In this document: piece by piece, positions 29,094-41,684 of the stretch | How positions within the stretch are numbered: the first letter of the stretch is position 1 | Layout: each line of letters starts with the position of its first letter | Assembly: GCA_951799445.1 (NCBI GenBank) | Contig: OX637292.1 | Span: forward strand, 9,489,296 to 9,553,295 | Reading direction: 5' to 3' | Length of the DNA stretch: 64,000 nucleotides | Source: Pseudisothecium myosuroides | Taxonomy: Eukaryota > Streptophyta > Bryopsida > Hypnales > Lembophyllaceae | Made by a program: the position numbers and the translations under genes | The notes under the pieces: model-generated | Told to the model about the DNA's origin: nothing | What the model saw: the letters and a program-made list of their open reading frames with translations, nothing else | Database searches by the model: none

Positions 29094-31328
29094 GTTGGGT
29101 AAGCAAGTAGGTTTGTAGCCCATTATTTGGGCACTAGACTACCACATTTCACTTTTCATTGTAGCTACTTTTGAAAGTTGAAGATTTTTTCTTTAGTGGG
29201 CATTAGGGTTGAGAATTTGAAGCATAAGAGATTGAAATTTGGTTACCATATGTTGTGTATCAAGAGAAAAAATCAAGCAAGGAACTTTGATACCTTTTTA
29301 TTGTTTGAGAAATATCAGGAGGAAATAAGAATTGTTGTTGTGATGTGGATTGTCTACTAATTGAAGTACACATCTTCATATATTAAAAGGTGGATAAAAT
29401 ATTGAGAGTTTCTGTTAGTTGTCGATTAATAACTGGCTGGTTAGTAGCTGATGTTAGGATTTGCGTTGATTGATAGGAAACTTCCTAGGGTTGTGGTTGG
29501 CTACTTAAAAGTCAGGGTTGGTCCTTTTGTCTCTCTTTTGGTTCTTGGTGGTGTGGAATCCACTTGGATGCTAATTTGAACATTTGAAGTATAATTTTGG
29601 ATTTAAATTTTGGGATAGTTGATCTACCATGATATCAAATTTCAAATCTAAATCTATAAAAAAAGAATGATTCATGAGGCTTCAAAGTGAAAGTGTTTTG
29701 AACTCTAGACAACCAAGAACGATGTATTTGGGAGCTTCAATCTTATTAAGTTTTGTAATATGGCTATAAAACTTCTACTAACTTATCTATTACCTTGTAT
29801 CAAAAAATTGACTACAATAGATATAGAACCTACGAGTTACGCATAAAATACAATTGGGATCAAAATCTTGACTACAATAAATATAAACCTACAAGTTTCG
29901 TACAAAATACAATTGGGATATAGAGGCTTAATTTTTAAGACATTTGAAATTACCACCCATCATCTATGCTAGGTCACAACTACTTATGGCAATTTTTAGG
30001 TTATTATGAAAATTATAGGATATAAATTAATTTTTTTAAAGAATTTGAAAATAAATTTAGGATTATTCAAGGGGATTACGGATGTAAAGTGATTATATTC
30101 AAAAAAAATTCCACAACAAAGGCCTTGTGGTATTCCAGACCTATTTTGCAACTTGTCACACCACAAGAAGATAGCAACAAAAGAGATTTTCAAAAGTCTT
30201 TAAAGATTTTCCAAATGCAACCACTCCCCTTGCATTTTAGTAAAATGATTTTCGAGACTAGTCTCAAATGTAGGAGAAAACAAAAGTTGAAAAATGACTT
30301 TAGTATGCAATTTTGAATCTTTTTTGGTAGGCGTGCACATCTTACCACTTATTAACTGATTGTATAATTTAATTACATGTTTTGGCATTTAAGTATGTAG
30401 AATGTGTTTCTTCAAGTATTTTGTTGACAACTTTGCAAATGGTATATTGACATAATTGAATTTAATTAAGTTGTATTATTTATTTTTACTAAATATTGGA
30501 ATATTGTTGATATTAGTTTTCTTTGCTTTTTCCTTCAAAAATTCACAATAATTTCAAATCTATACAAAAGACAATGAAACTTGTAGAAGACACATGACTA
30601 CATCAGCCCATCTCAAAAACATAAAAATACAAAATTTCATTCATTTACTTTTAGGCAAAATGGAGAACCTAATGTGAGAGATTATGATTTTTGACTATAT
30701 GGTCATTAGCTCAAATCCATGTTAAACACTAGCACATACAAATTAAAAGCACTCTTACTTAAAAGAAAAAAAATTATTACTATATTTAAAAAAATCCTAT
30801 ATATGAGATATAAACTATTTAAGTAATAGAATTTTTTCTTATACAAAAGTTAATAAATAATCATTGATTGAAAGTTTTCATGTGCTTAGGATAAAATTAC
30901 TCATTTAATTAAAATTTCTCCATTGTATAAATTATCAAATATCATAATGGTTAAAGGTCCTTGTATAAATAGGTTAAAACTATCCCCATGGTTAACCTGG
31001 AAGTGCTTTGAAGTCCAAATTTTGCCCTAGAAATTTGGATGACATACATAAACAAACAACCACGAGTAATAGAAAATAACTTCTTTTCATTCATTCATTT
31101 TTTGTGTACCACTGTGTTGAATGGATTTTGCACCCTTGTGTATACAAATGGGTTCTTTCAATGAATGAAATAATTTGTAAATATTAAATTTGTTCATACA
31201 CATGAGAATGAGCTAGAAATTTTGTTGCCCAAACCCCATGCAATTTGAAAATCACAATGTCTTTTGGTAGAAATGGACACCATCTTCATATTTTGTTACA
31301 AATAGTTAACTGCACTATCTCAAAATAC
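29094..31328. other. AT-rich repetitive intergenic
   Basis: Contains a diverged tandem duplication at about 29806-29920 (TTGACTACAATA ... ACAATTGGGAT, two units of about 65 bp). Otherwise low-complexity A/T sequence with no supported gene. Confidence 0.45.
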
Positions 31329-31747
31329 CACTATAAGAAATCCATGTCTTTTGGATGTCTAAACATGGATATAAAAGTTTTACAAAACATCAAGATGTTA
31401 GAGTAAGGATGATCCTACAAGATAGATTTTTTTGAATGTTGTGTAGAAAGTTGGCAAATTACTATAAAAACAAGTTGATGCTATCATTGGCACACATGTT
31501 TTATTTGACATAAACACATATACAGTGAAGTATTTTGAAACATCCAAGAAAACATAGTATTGCCTCATCAGCAAGCAAACTCATTTTGACTGCGGGTAAG
31601 TATGTGAAAGTTATTGTGGGCTGAGGTGAAATTTTGCCCAAATGTGAAAAACACAAGAAAGGGCAGTCATTTTGGCATGCTTTGCAACAAAAAGGAAATG
31701 GATGGATGTACACCATGAATGAAAAGAGAAGCTCTTTATACAAGTGG

Positions 31748-31922
31748 GGTGGTAGGAAGTCTACGTTTTAGGTGACAAATTTTAGTTGACGTTCACTTGT
31801 TTTTACGTTAACAATGACATTAGACAAGTCGTCAAGATGTTAGCTGTAACATCTAGTGTAAAGTAAAATCAAGTAGATGTCATCTAAAATCCGTCATAAA
31901 AAATGGGGGTTTCTTCTAATGA
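31748..31922. mobile_element. Degenerate CACTA-type MITE
   Basis: The left end reads GGTGGTAGGAAGTCTACGTT and the right end TTTCTTCTAATG, decayed forms of the CACTATAAGAAATCCACG ends of the clean element at 46184-46400. The internal arms (TTTTAGGTGAC ... GTCATCTAAAATCCGTCA) match it too. A lone CACTATAAGAAATCCATG end also lies at 31329. Confidence 0.45.
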
Positions 31923-32154
31923 GATAACAATCCATGTGGGATAAGTTATATATAACAAGAAATTGGCTACTTTGTGTTCAAAGTAGCCAATTTCTAAAAC
32001 AACGTCCACATATCTAAAACAATGCCTAAATGTCCAACAGTCAAGCTCTCATCTTCAAATAATCCCATATCCTTTGAAAATTCATAACAAACAATGGATT
32101 TCATTATAAAAACGACGTCTACACCCTTCATTTTCACTAAATATCAATGAAGTA

Positions 32155-32686
32155 ATTCCTTCACTTTGCCATCAAATTTTTTCTTGATGGTAGATGGTCT
32201 TGGAACTTTACTTTGGACTTTACGGCTAATACCAAACATTTTCTTTATCAACAACAACTTAGTCATTTAATTCTTATTGAATTTGACAATATATATATTA
32301 TTTTTTTTATTTTTTAAATTAATTTTTGCCAACCCTACCCTATAGGTACGGTTTGCACAAATTGTATTAATGTGTCTTACAAGTGTGATGACTAGATATG
32401 CCATGTCATCCTTTTGGGATACTATGTCACTTTTCTAGCTACCACATCATGGGTGGGCTGGATGGAAAAATTCCCACATGGCTTTCCTCACGTGCATGGC
32501 GCTTATGTGGAACTAAAATAGTAGCCATATGGCAAGATTTTAGCATCCTCAAAAACCATGTTTCTATGGACGTTAGCTCAAAAACATCAAAACATCAAGC
32601 CATGTTATTTGAAATTTTGGATGTTTTTGCCATATCAATCTTGATGAGATTTTTTGGACATCACTACAAACAGGTATAGACATTTG
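32155..32686 (+). repeat. Long repeat A, plus-oriented copy
   Basis: About 530 bp that recur inverted at 33987-34553. Both copies keep a ~93-codon reading frame ('MPCHPFGIL...' to '...KQV') with high similarity, showing the copies are related by duplication; the ORF itself has no recognised domain. Probably part of an unclassified transposon. Confidence 0.7.
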
Positions 32687-32934
32687 AAATAAGAAAAATT
32701 TATATGACATACTAATCAAAACCTTACAAGTTGACTATACCACACATTAAACAGCCAATTTCAGACTTAGAGAACTTCCATAAAGAGGACGCAAGTATGA
32801 CCAAAAAAATCAAAACAAAATATTTTTTTCAAGGTTGCCCGAACTTTTGACAAAGTGACTTTGTCGAGTTCTGAGCCCTATAGTTCAAATTCTACTTTGC
32901 AAAAAGATCTAAAGACTTTGTATTTGAATAGAGT

Positions 32935-33208
32935 CCCAAATTATGAAGACATTAGAAAGAAAATGAAGCTTTGGGAGGGTTGCAAGTTCTCTGGACGTTC
33001 TTAAGGTCGGAAGCTCTGTTGTGGTTAAAAATCTAGAGTACAAGTAGGCTTCTAACATGGCATGGATACTACTACTTCAGATAATGCTATTTAATAATTT
33101 TTTTCATTTTTGTCCAAAAAAATATTATTTTATTATTTTATTATTATTCTATATTATTATAATATTATCATTTTATTATTTTATATTTTGACCGGCATTG
33201 TGCTGGTT
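32935..33208 (+). repeat. Long repeat B, plus-oriented copy
   Basis: About 270 bp (GAAAATGAAGCTTTGGGAGG ... CATTGTGCTGGTTCACA) that recur inverted at 34554-34800. It is rich in TATTAT low-complexity sequence at 33110-33180. Here B follows A after a 250-bp gap, whereas in the other copy B directly precedes A. Confidence 0.65.
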
Positions 33209-33986
33209 CACAGCATGGAGAACAATCCTAAAATAGCCCTTTCGTGGCTTCATTTTTCTTCTATTGAGTATACAAATTTTCAAAGCAAGATATTACTCTA
33301 TTCTACTTGTGTGATAATCATAAGAGTTGCATCATGATTGTGAATACAGAAGAGCAAGCAAACTATATATTGTACATTAGTACATATGATACCTAATGAT
33401 TGGTCACATATGATTTAGCACTAGTTTTTTTAATTTGTGGGTAATACTAAAATCTTACTATTTTGGAAATGCTAAATATTAATGGAGTTGGTTCCGCCAA
33501 GTTTAACAAGAAAATCTAATTTTCTTCAAAAAAATAAAAAAAATAAAAAAATGAATTCATATTGATTTGTAGTTATTATAAAAAATCACCATTGCCTATC
33601 AACAAACAATTGGATGTGCTTCTTATTTTTGTATTCAACTGACTTTTTCATTTATTTACCCAACAATAAGACAATTCAATAAGCATAGTGAGTTGTCTAG
33701 TTATTGGAAGTATCCGTTCATTAGCAAGTGCATGATAGGGCAATCATAAAAAGGAACTAAGAATTTGCAGTCTTTGCAATTAAGTGCTCAAAAACTGACT
33801 ACAATGCTTATAAAATTAAACATACGAAAGATACAACCACTTTAATGACATTGGCTACTATGATTTCTTGTAAATTTCATTTTAATTGTCCTATTTTAGA
33901 AAATGTCTACCCAACTTTTGTTTGTGTATACTATAAGGAAACCATGTCTAGTTAGACGCGCCAAATTATACATTTGGACGTTGTTG

Positions 33987-34367
33987 CAAATGTCTATACC
34001 TGTTTGCAGTGAATTCCAAAAAATCTCATCAAAATTGATATGGCAAAAACATCCAAAATTTCAAATAACATGGCTTGATGTTTTGATGTTTTTGAGCTAA
34101 CGTCCATAGAAACATGGTTTTTGAAGGTGCTAAAATCTTGCCATATGGCTGCTATTTTAGTTCCACATAAGTGCCATGCACGTGAGGAAAGCCATGTGGA
34201 AAATTTTTCATCCGGCCCACCTATGATGTGGTAGCCAGAAAAGTGACGTAGTATCCCAAAAGGATGACATGGCATATCTAGTCATCACACTTGTAAGACA
34301 CATTAATACAATTTGTGCATACCATATCCATAGGGCAAGGTTGGCAAAAATTAATTTAAAAAAACAA

Positions 34368-34425
<58 letters not shown>

Positions 34426-34553
34426 ATTCAATAAGAATTAAATGACTAAGTTGTTGTAAATAAAAAAAATGTCTAGTATTAGCCAGAAAGGCCAAAGTAA
34501 AATTCCAAGACCATCTACCATCAAGAAAAATTTTAATGGCAAAGTGAAGGAAT
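33987..34553 (-). repeat. Long repeat A, inverted copy
   Basis: Reverse-complement match of 32155-32686, enlarged by a pure TA microsatellite at about 34371-34421. The intervening 780-bp spacer plus the 530-bp arms would let a transcript fold into a long hairpin. Confidence 0.7.
34371..34421. repeat. (TA)n microsatellite, about 50 bp
   Basis: Uninterrupted alternating T and A inside the inverted A repeat; absent at the same place in the other copy, where only about 10 bp of TATATA remain. Confidence 0.9.
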
Positions 34554-34800
34554 AGTGTGAACCAGCACAGTGCCAGTCAAAAATAAAATAATAAAGTAAT
34601 AATAAAATAATATTTTCTTGAACAAAAATTAAAAAATTAATTAAATAGCATTATCTAAAGTGGTAGTGTCCATGCCATGTCAGAAGCCTACTTGTATTCT
34701 AGATTTTTAACCACAACGGAGCTCCCGACCTTAGGAACGTCCACAAAACTCGCGGCCCTCTCGAAGCTTCATTTTCTTTTTAATGTCTTTTTTTTAGTGG
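34554..34800 (-). repeat. Long repeat B, inverted copy
   Basis: Reverse-complement match of 32935-33208, joined directly to the A repeat at 34553/34554. Confidence 0.65.
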
Positions 34801-35109
34801 CTTAGTATGGTCTATCACTTTTAGATGTTTTCACATGCTCAAATTAATGTTTGGTGGTTTTGTAGTGGCTACCGCAGGAGCTGAAAGAGTGGCACTGGGA
34901 ACTGGACTATTGCTCCAAGCTCTTGAAGGAAGATTTTGTACATAATATTTTGCTTGGAATCAAGTATAAAATGCATGTATTAGTACCTTGAAATTTCGAA
35001 TGAAGTTCAAGCTCCTGAAATTTGAAACATGCCTTGGGTCAGTTTTTGATCATGTGGCATGTATTTGTAGAGGTTTTTGTTGTCAGCCAATGTCCATCTT
35101 TAAGGTGGT

Positions 35110-35511
35110 TTGCAAAAAATGAGAGATTCAATAGTCAGTTATGATATTGATGCCATCAAACAGGTGCCGACAAATGAGAGCCCTTGGAGGTACCTCAAAG
35201 GGTTGTTCACAGATGACCAACTTGCCTTTGTTAGAGACTCTTCAATAAGTGAACCATGTATATCCAAAGTAGTGAAGGATCTTAACATTGTACCAACACT
35301 TGGTTTCTTGTTAGATCTAGTGAGTGTTGGATTCCAGCCAACATCTAGTTAGAGGAAGATGTTACAGAAGGTGTTGTCGATGTGAACAATTCCTTCTGAG
35401 CTAGCTGCTATTGTATGCAAAAGACTTGACGAAGTTGATGCTATGCATTGTCAATATTGGGCTTGTAGAACATCCTTGCTTCCACTTTTTGTGGCAGTTC
35501 TTGAAACATAA
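35110..35511 (+). pseudogene. Decayed coding fragment, unknown family
   Basis: One frame runs 134 codons to TAA at 35509-35511 with only two internal stops (TAG 35350-35352 and TGA at about 35383). Sequence on both sides of the stops keeps protein-like composition ('SPWRYLKGLFTDDQLAFV', 'AAIVCKRLDEVDAMHCQYWA'). The TGA could come from CGA by C-to-T. No family recognised; probably a remnant of a transposon or captured gene. Confidence 0.4.
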
Positions 35512-35870
35512 AACCTAAGTTAGCTATGAAAACTGAGCATTGGTTTTTGTAGATTTGTAGCAAATAGGAATGAGATGTTGAGATTTGCATCTAGAATGGT
35601 GCTAATGTATTTTTGACTGCACTATCCACAAAAAAATGTAACACTGTTCTACCAAAAGTTCCAAATTCCCCCCCTCCCTAGCACAAAAAAAACAAAACTG
35701 TTGATTAATTTTGGAAAAAAGGACCTCCTTCCCTTGCCATTGATTGAAATATCGTGAGTTGTATGATACGTACATATGTACATACAAATATGGATATAGA
35801 TACAAAAATATAATACATATACAAAAGCATTAACCCATATTGTTTGGTCTTCACTTTACATCTAGATATT

Positions 35871-36030
35871 ACAGAAGGGGAGGAGGGCTTTGATAATTGG
35901 GATTGGGTAGGGTAACTAGGGTTGAATTTAATAATTGGGGTTGGCTGAGTAATTGGTGTTGGGTTGGGTAACTTGGGTTAGATTGGATAACTAGGGTTGG
36001 GTCGTTGGGAGGAAGGTTGAGGGATTTTAA
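35871..36030 (+). repeat. G-rich degenerate minisatellite with G-quadruplex motif
   Basis: Irregular repeats of the type AATTGGGGTTGGGTAACTAG. Four GGG runs at 35899-35901, 35905-35907, 35910-35912 and 35919-35921 fit the standard G-quadruplex pattern (loops of 3, 2 and 6 nt). Confidence 0.65.
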
Positions 36031-38060
36031 TAAGAAATTAAAAAAATACTTGGATATTCTTTGCTTGTTATACTCTCCTCACTATCCTCTCAAAAGAGAC
36101 AGCCACAAATTCAACCGCACTATGTGCTATAAAGGTAGGATCAAATCTTGAATTTAGGGAAAAAGACAACTTAATGTGATCAAAATATCAAATTGAATGC
36201 AATCATGTGAAAAAAATGAAAATGAATTCAATTGCAGTGTAGAATAAGAATTAGTGAAAAAGGAGTCCAAGGAAAGGTTTTGTTTCATGACTTACAAAAT
36301 AACTCTATTGACTTCAAAGTTGAATTGTGGATGAGCAATTGGTTTGCATTAGCTAAGAGATTATTCTTTGAACTCATTGGTGAAGTTATAGTATGCCACT
36401 AACCTCCAAATCCTTCACTTTGTTTGTGACCATTTTGCAACTATGTATAAATGACTTGCAACTAGAAAGCAATTGCATAGATGGGTCATTGCAAGTAAGA
36501 CCGGTACTGAAACATTGTCACAAAACAAGTGCGGAAGCTTCCTTTTGCTATAACTTTTGCAGCATGACTCGCATGAATTTGAAATTTCTATTGGAGATGA
36601 ATCTCTTGAGTTTAATCAAATCTCATATTTTCCAGAAATTTTCAAAAATCATTTTATATTTTAAAATCATTTAAACCAATTTGTCACGTTTTAAAGGGTT
36701 TTTAGTACTATGGAGTTCCCAAATTTAATGATTTGGAACTTAAATTTCTATGGTCTATTTCCATAGTAGGAAGTCATGTTCCTATTAAGGGGCATTAAAA
36801 AATATTATATTTTATGTCTTCTACGTCCATGCAAAGAAAGCTCCCTTGCGCGCGCAATTTTTAATGTTGAAGATGGTTTCAAGATAATTTTTTTGGTGAA
36901 ATCTCTTTAAACCAAAGTCTTTCCAAATAGAAAATTTTTAGTTTCTTTGAAAATTATTTTTCCTATTTTGTACAAATTAAAACTTCAAACTATGTATTTT
37001 CTTCAAAATTTCACCTCACATGTTTTTGTGAATAACTTTTTACCTTGATTTTTTTATGTTTGAAATTTTGGTGATATTCTATTTCAAGTGTTATACTTAT
37101 TATCCTTATTTTATTTTATTTAAAAAAATTCATATGCAAAAAGCTTGTAGTACTGGGAGTACTAGCCGAAAACAGCCAAAGTGGAACAAAAACACCAAGT
37201 CATTCTTGCAACGGCCCAAATAGACAGTCTTTATTTTTTTTATTTTTTTTATAAAGAACATTTAGATAAATAAAAAGACAATTCAATTCCAAATACCTCA
37301 CCTATTTCAATGCTAACATTATCACATCCTTTGCAACTTAGGGGACACTTGGTTGAGTTTGAAAACCACCTAAGTTAAGACATAATTGTGGTTATTTTTT
37401 TCATGAAAGGTTTTCAAAATGTTGGGCTTGTCCAACTATACGTTAATGAGTGGTGGGAAAAAAAGCTTTCTCAAATAATTTTGGAGTTGATCCATGCCCC
37501 GGCCATTGCAAGCTTTAGTTTAATGTTTAGAACATCCAATATGATACTTTAGAACAAACATTAACAACAACCATGGAGCGAAAAATGTTGAAACTAATTA
37601 TTCTTGGCGAATTATCAACCTTCCAAGCCTATCATTTCAAAATAATTTACGACTAGGACAATGACGACTGGAAGGATCTATGGATTGATCACACGCAAAT
37701 TCTCCTTCAAGAAATGAAGAACTCAACTTTGTCACCTACGGTACAAGACAAAAGTATCTCCATCATCGCACCAAACTCTACCCAACTAGAGGAGGAAGTT
37801 CAAGAGTTTCAACATCGCCCCCCAAAGATCTAGACATTAGATTTAGATCAAAATAAATTTACAAGTAGTTTACATCTTTATATTTCTAATTGCTTTAGTT
37901 CTTTTAGAAATTAAGGCCCTATTTACAGAACAATTTCTATTTCATTGACAATTCCTATTTCAATGCAAATATTATAAAGTACATGTATGCAAAGTTATGA
38001 AGGTTCAAAACAAATATAGTTAAGCAAGGTGCAAAAAAATTGTTTTCTTGACTGTTTTCT
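36031..38060. other. AT-rich intergenic
   Basis: No supported gene. A short coding-like stretch at about 37670-37835 (KDLWIDHTQILLQEMKNSTL ..., ending ...RPPKI stop) lacks a start and may be a transposon relic. Confidence 0.4.
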
Positions 38061-38349
38061 CACTACTAGAAATGTCATGACCGAAACAACTAAAATTCAA
38101 CTAAAAACTGTTGATTTTTCAGTCATTTACGGGGCGTTGTTTATAACTAAAAACTATTTTTGTTTTGGACAAATAAAAAAAAATATATATTTTTACTTTT
38201 ATTTTTTGAATTTTAAAACTTTATTTATTTATTTTTGCTACCCGAAAAATCTGGGCAGCATGATTTTATTTTTATGTTGCCAATCATAGGGGCAGCACCA
38301 TTTAGGCAACCACGTTACCTAGGCAACACGCCACATGGGCAGGTGCCAC

Positions 38350-38416
38350 CACAAGGGTTTGAACCTTGGACCTCGTGGCTGAGGTCCAAGGTCCTAAGTC
38401 CTAACCACTATACCAT
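38350..38416 (-). other. tRNA-like pol III promoter segment inside CACTA 1
   Basis: On the minus strand TGGTATAGTGGTTAGGACTT resembles a tRNA A box and D arm, and GGTTCAAACCC fits the B box / T-arm consensus GGTTCGANTCC. They are about 50 nt apart, as in a tRNA. No full acceptor stem is seen, so this is tRNA-derived rather than a working tRNA. Confidence 0.55.
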
Positions 38417-38522
38417 GCATTATTGCAAGTGTTTACAAAGTATGTGGAATTTTATATATTTTGTTCTTTCAATTGTTTTTCATTTGCATTATATAGTCTG
38501 CAAACTTTGGAGGCCATTTAAA

Positions 38523-38821
38523 CATAGTAGAACAACTTTTTTCAAAAAACTTTGAACTGAGAAAAGTTTTAGAATCAAGTTAACTTTCATCTCCAAAAAT
38601 CCGTTTGAAATTTTGAGCCTCCAATCAAAAGTTATGGACAAAATTCAGAGAGGATGTTTGAAAATGTCAAAAAAAATATCCCTTCCAACCCCTCTCTAAA
38701 CTTTGCCCATAACTTTTGATTGGAGGCTCCAAATGTAAAACGGATTTTTGGAGATGAAAGTTAACTTGTTTTTCTAACTTTTCTTAGTACAAAGTTTTTT
38801 GAAAAAAGTTGTTCTACTATG
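38523..38821. repeat. 299-bp palindromic module in CACTA 1
   Basis: Left arm CATAGTAGAACAAC ... CAAAAGTTATGGACAAA and right arm its reverse complement ending GTTGTTCTACTATG, with about 40 bp between. The arms share a TTTCATCTCCAAAAATCCG core that recurs in the other two CACTA elements of the window. Confidence 0.8.
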
Positions 38822-39419
38822 CCAAAATGATTGCCAAACTCTGCGGACTCCAAAAAACACCGAATTGTGAATAATTAAGTTAAATTAAAAAAATCTAAAA
38901 TGAACATAGAATTCCATTGAATCTAATTGTCAACAATCTTGTTGAATTAAAGTATGTATAAAGAATTCCATTGGATCTTTGGAACTACGTCAACAATCTT
39001 ATTGAAAGTATGGATAAAAAATTTCAATCCCATTGAATCTAATTGTCATGCCTGCCCAGATTTGCTCGTTTATAAAAAAATGATTTTTTCAAATATAAAT
39101 TTTTAATTGCAACTTCATATAAATTACTTTGAAATTTTTTAGGCATTGAGCTAGTAATAAAATACACTTTGGATAAAAATTTCATAAGAATTGTATTCCA
39201 TAAATTTATATTGTACTTGAATGGACCTGCCTAAGAATAAAAAATGGCTTGAAATTATACCCTAAGGCCTTAAGGGGTTAATTAGTTATTCGACATCAAT
39301 ATATCGACCCTGTCCCAGTGCTACGATACAAGAACATTTTAAAATCTTTCAAAAGTTTATGAATGTATTATATCGATTCCAAAAATTCCAAAAGATTTCA
39401 AAGTTTTTAGAAGATTTTT

Positions 39420-39560
39420 ACAAGAGTCTTAGAAGACTCTACAAGATTCTACAAGATTCCATAAGATTCTAAAGGATTCTATAAGATTACAAAAGATTAC
39501 GAAAGATTAGAAAAGATTTCATAAGATTCTACAAGATTTTAAAAGATTCCAAAAAGATTC
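39420..39560 (+). repeat. AAGATTCTACA-type minisatellite
   Basis: About 12 imperfect units of 10-12 bp, each with an AAGATT core (AAGATTCTACA, AAGATTCCAT, AAGATTACA ...), inside CACTA 1 close to its right end. Diverged units extend left to about 39340. Confidence 0.75.
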
Positions 39561-39758
39561 TTGATTCCCTAAAATTTTGTTGATTTGGTCTTGGTTTTCT
39601 AGTTTTATTCATTGCACTACTCAAATCAACAGAAAAGTTCACACAATTCTATTGATTTTTATAGCAAGTTCAAAAATCAACAAAAATGGTCATTCTACTA
39701 CCCAAACAACAAAAATCTGTTGATTTTCTGTTGATTTGGTCATGGTTTTCTAGTAGTG

Positions 39759-40686
39759 TTCACTTTAAATGCAAATATCTTGCAATCTATATGGTCAAAG
39801 TTTGTGAAATTTCTTCCACATTTTAAATTTACACTAATCTTGTATAAGATCCTATGGTTAGATATGCCAAAAAAACATTAAATTTTTTTTTGTTCTTTGC
39901 TCTTTGTTATAGAAATGGCAGTTTGAGTGGTTTTTGATGGAAAAGAGGTCTTTGGACTTTAAGACTTCAAAAAAATTCAGAAGAAGAATTTATTTTTTCT
40001 ACAGATGTATAGTATTGTTTTTTCAGGTGATTATCAAGGTTCCACACGTCTTGTAATTCTAATTGGAAATAAAATTGAAGTATAATTTAATTTTAATTTA
40101 AATAAAATTTACTTTAAAATAGAGCTAATAATTAGCTACATGTAACTACCTAATGATCACAAATACTACCCAAAGATCTACTTGAGTATACAATAGATTA
40201 GCCTAATTCATACCAAATAATAATAAATTGGAAGTAGTTGTAAGCACCATCTTTTATATAAAATCGTATACAATAGTTATAAATATATTGATAGTAAGTG
40301 GGTTGCATTTATTTATTTTTAAATAAAAGCTACCTACAATTAATTTAGTATTCCTTTGTGGAACTACTTTGTAAATACAACGCCCTGAAAAACATCCAAG
40401 AGGATTAAAATGTAAATTAGGATAATTTTGTTTTGTTGTTTTAATAATCTTTTACTTTTCATTCAATTTTAAAATGTAAAATATTAAAAGTCTACTATAT
40501 ATAATACTTGAAATGAACTTAAGCATTGTCTTATATGTATATTTTATTTTGTATTGAATTCATTGTTATGTACATCGTTAATAATTATCATATACTACGT
40601 GTATGCTTGTATAACCTTTATATTGATAATATTCAAAGGATTACAATCCATGCTATTCATTTTAACACATATAAAACATTATAACA
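39759..40686. other. AT-rich flank upstream of the TPR gene
   Basis: No coding sequence. It should hold the TPR gene's promoter, but no distinctive element can be singled out among many A/T runs. Confidence 0.4.
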
Positions 40687-41684
40687 ATGTTGGATGATCT
40701 TGATATCCCTTTGTTGAAATTGAATTTAAAATATGATGACTATACACATCATAAAAAACCTTCCATCATTAAAATGATTTGGATACTCATCAAGATCAAT
40801 AGTTGTTTAGCAAAAGCAAATTACACAAGGTTACGTCCTAATTCTTCAATAAATGACTTGAAATTTGCATTAGAAAATGTAGACAAAGCGTCCAAATATG
40901 CCATAGATCATCACTTGGAGCATGAAAAAACTTTGATTAGAATTTTGAATCTAAGAGGAGATATCAAGAGAAAGATGAATGATTATGTTGGAGCTTTGGA
41001 GGATTTGGATAAAGCAAATGAACTTGCACCCAATAATAGCTGGACTTTGAAAGTAAGAAGAGATGTCAAGAGAATGATGACTGATGATATTGGAGCTTTG
41101 AAAGATTTAAATAAAGCAAATGAACTTGCACCCAATGATAGCTGGACTTTGAAAATAAGAGGAGAGGTCAAGAGAAGGATGACTGATTATATTGGAGCTT
41201 TGGAAGATCTTAATAAAGCAAATGAACTTGCACCAATGATAGCTGGACTTTGCAAATAAAAGGAGATGTCAAGAAATTGATGAATGATTATATTGGAGCT
41301 TTGGAAGATTTGAATAAAGCAAATGAACTTGAACCCAATGATAGCTGGATTTTGAAAAAAAGAGGAGATGTCAAGAAAATGATGAATGATTATGTTGGAG
41401 CTTTGGAAGGTTTGAATAAAGCAGATGAACTTGCATCTAATAATAGTTGGACTTTGAAAATAAGAGGAGGTATCAAGAGAAAGATGAATGAGTATGTTGG
41501 AGCTTTAGAAGATTTGAATAAAGCAAATGAACTTGCACCCAATAATAGTTGGACTTTGAAAATAAGAAGAAATGTCAAGAGAATGATAAATGATTATATT
41601 GGAGCTTTGAAAGATTTGAATGAAGCAAACCCATTGACAAGTTTATTTTGCAAATATTATATCTCACACATGCATTACTTTTAG
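40687..41684 (+). pseudogene. Seven-unit tetratricopeptide repeat (TPR) protein gene with one frameshift
   Basis: ATG at 40687. After about 95 non-repeated residues come seven nearly identical 34-residue TPR units (102 bp each) of the form 'MNDYIGALEDLNKANELAPN' plus 'SWTLKIRG', with the TPR consensus A/G, L/Y and P positions. Unit 3 has lost one C near 41232 (CACCAATG where other units have CACCCAATG), so the frame ends at 41259. The other frame continues through units 4-7 to TAG at 41684. TPRs mediate protein-protein contacts; no other domain is present. High unit identity points to recent tandem expansion. A sequencing slip would also explain the single missing base, in which case it is an intact gene of about 330 residues. 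Confidence 0.8.

Larger units (their letters stand above)
38061..39758. mobile_element. CACTA transposon 1 (non-autonomous)
   Basis: Ends CACTACTAGAAA ... TTTCTAGTAGTG (12-bp TIR match), 1698 bp. Subterminal repeats of AACTGTTGATTTT / ATCAACAGAAAA type lie at both ends. Inside are a tRNA-like segment (38350-38416, minus), a 299-bp palindrome (38523-38821) and a GATT minisatellite (39420-39560). Flanks are TCT (left) and TTC (right), so the usual 3-bp target duplication is not exact. No transposase ORF. CACTA (En/Spm) assignment rests on the terminal CACTA and TIR length. Confidence 0.75.

Noticed and set aside
34208..34495. Minus-strand ORF with a long YIYIYI run
   Set aside because: It is only the translation of the (TA)n microsatellite.
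32155..34553. The 93-codon ORFs of the A repeats as real genes
   Set aside because: They have no homology that I know and are preserved in both copies simply because the copies are ~90 percent alike.
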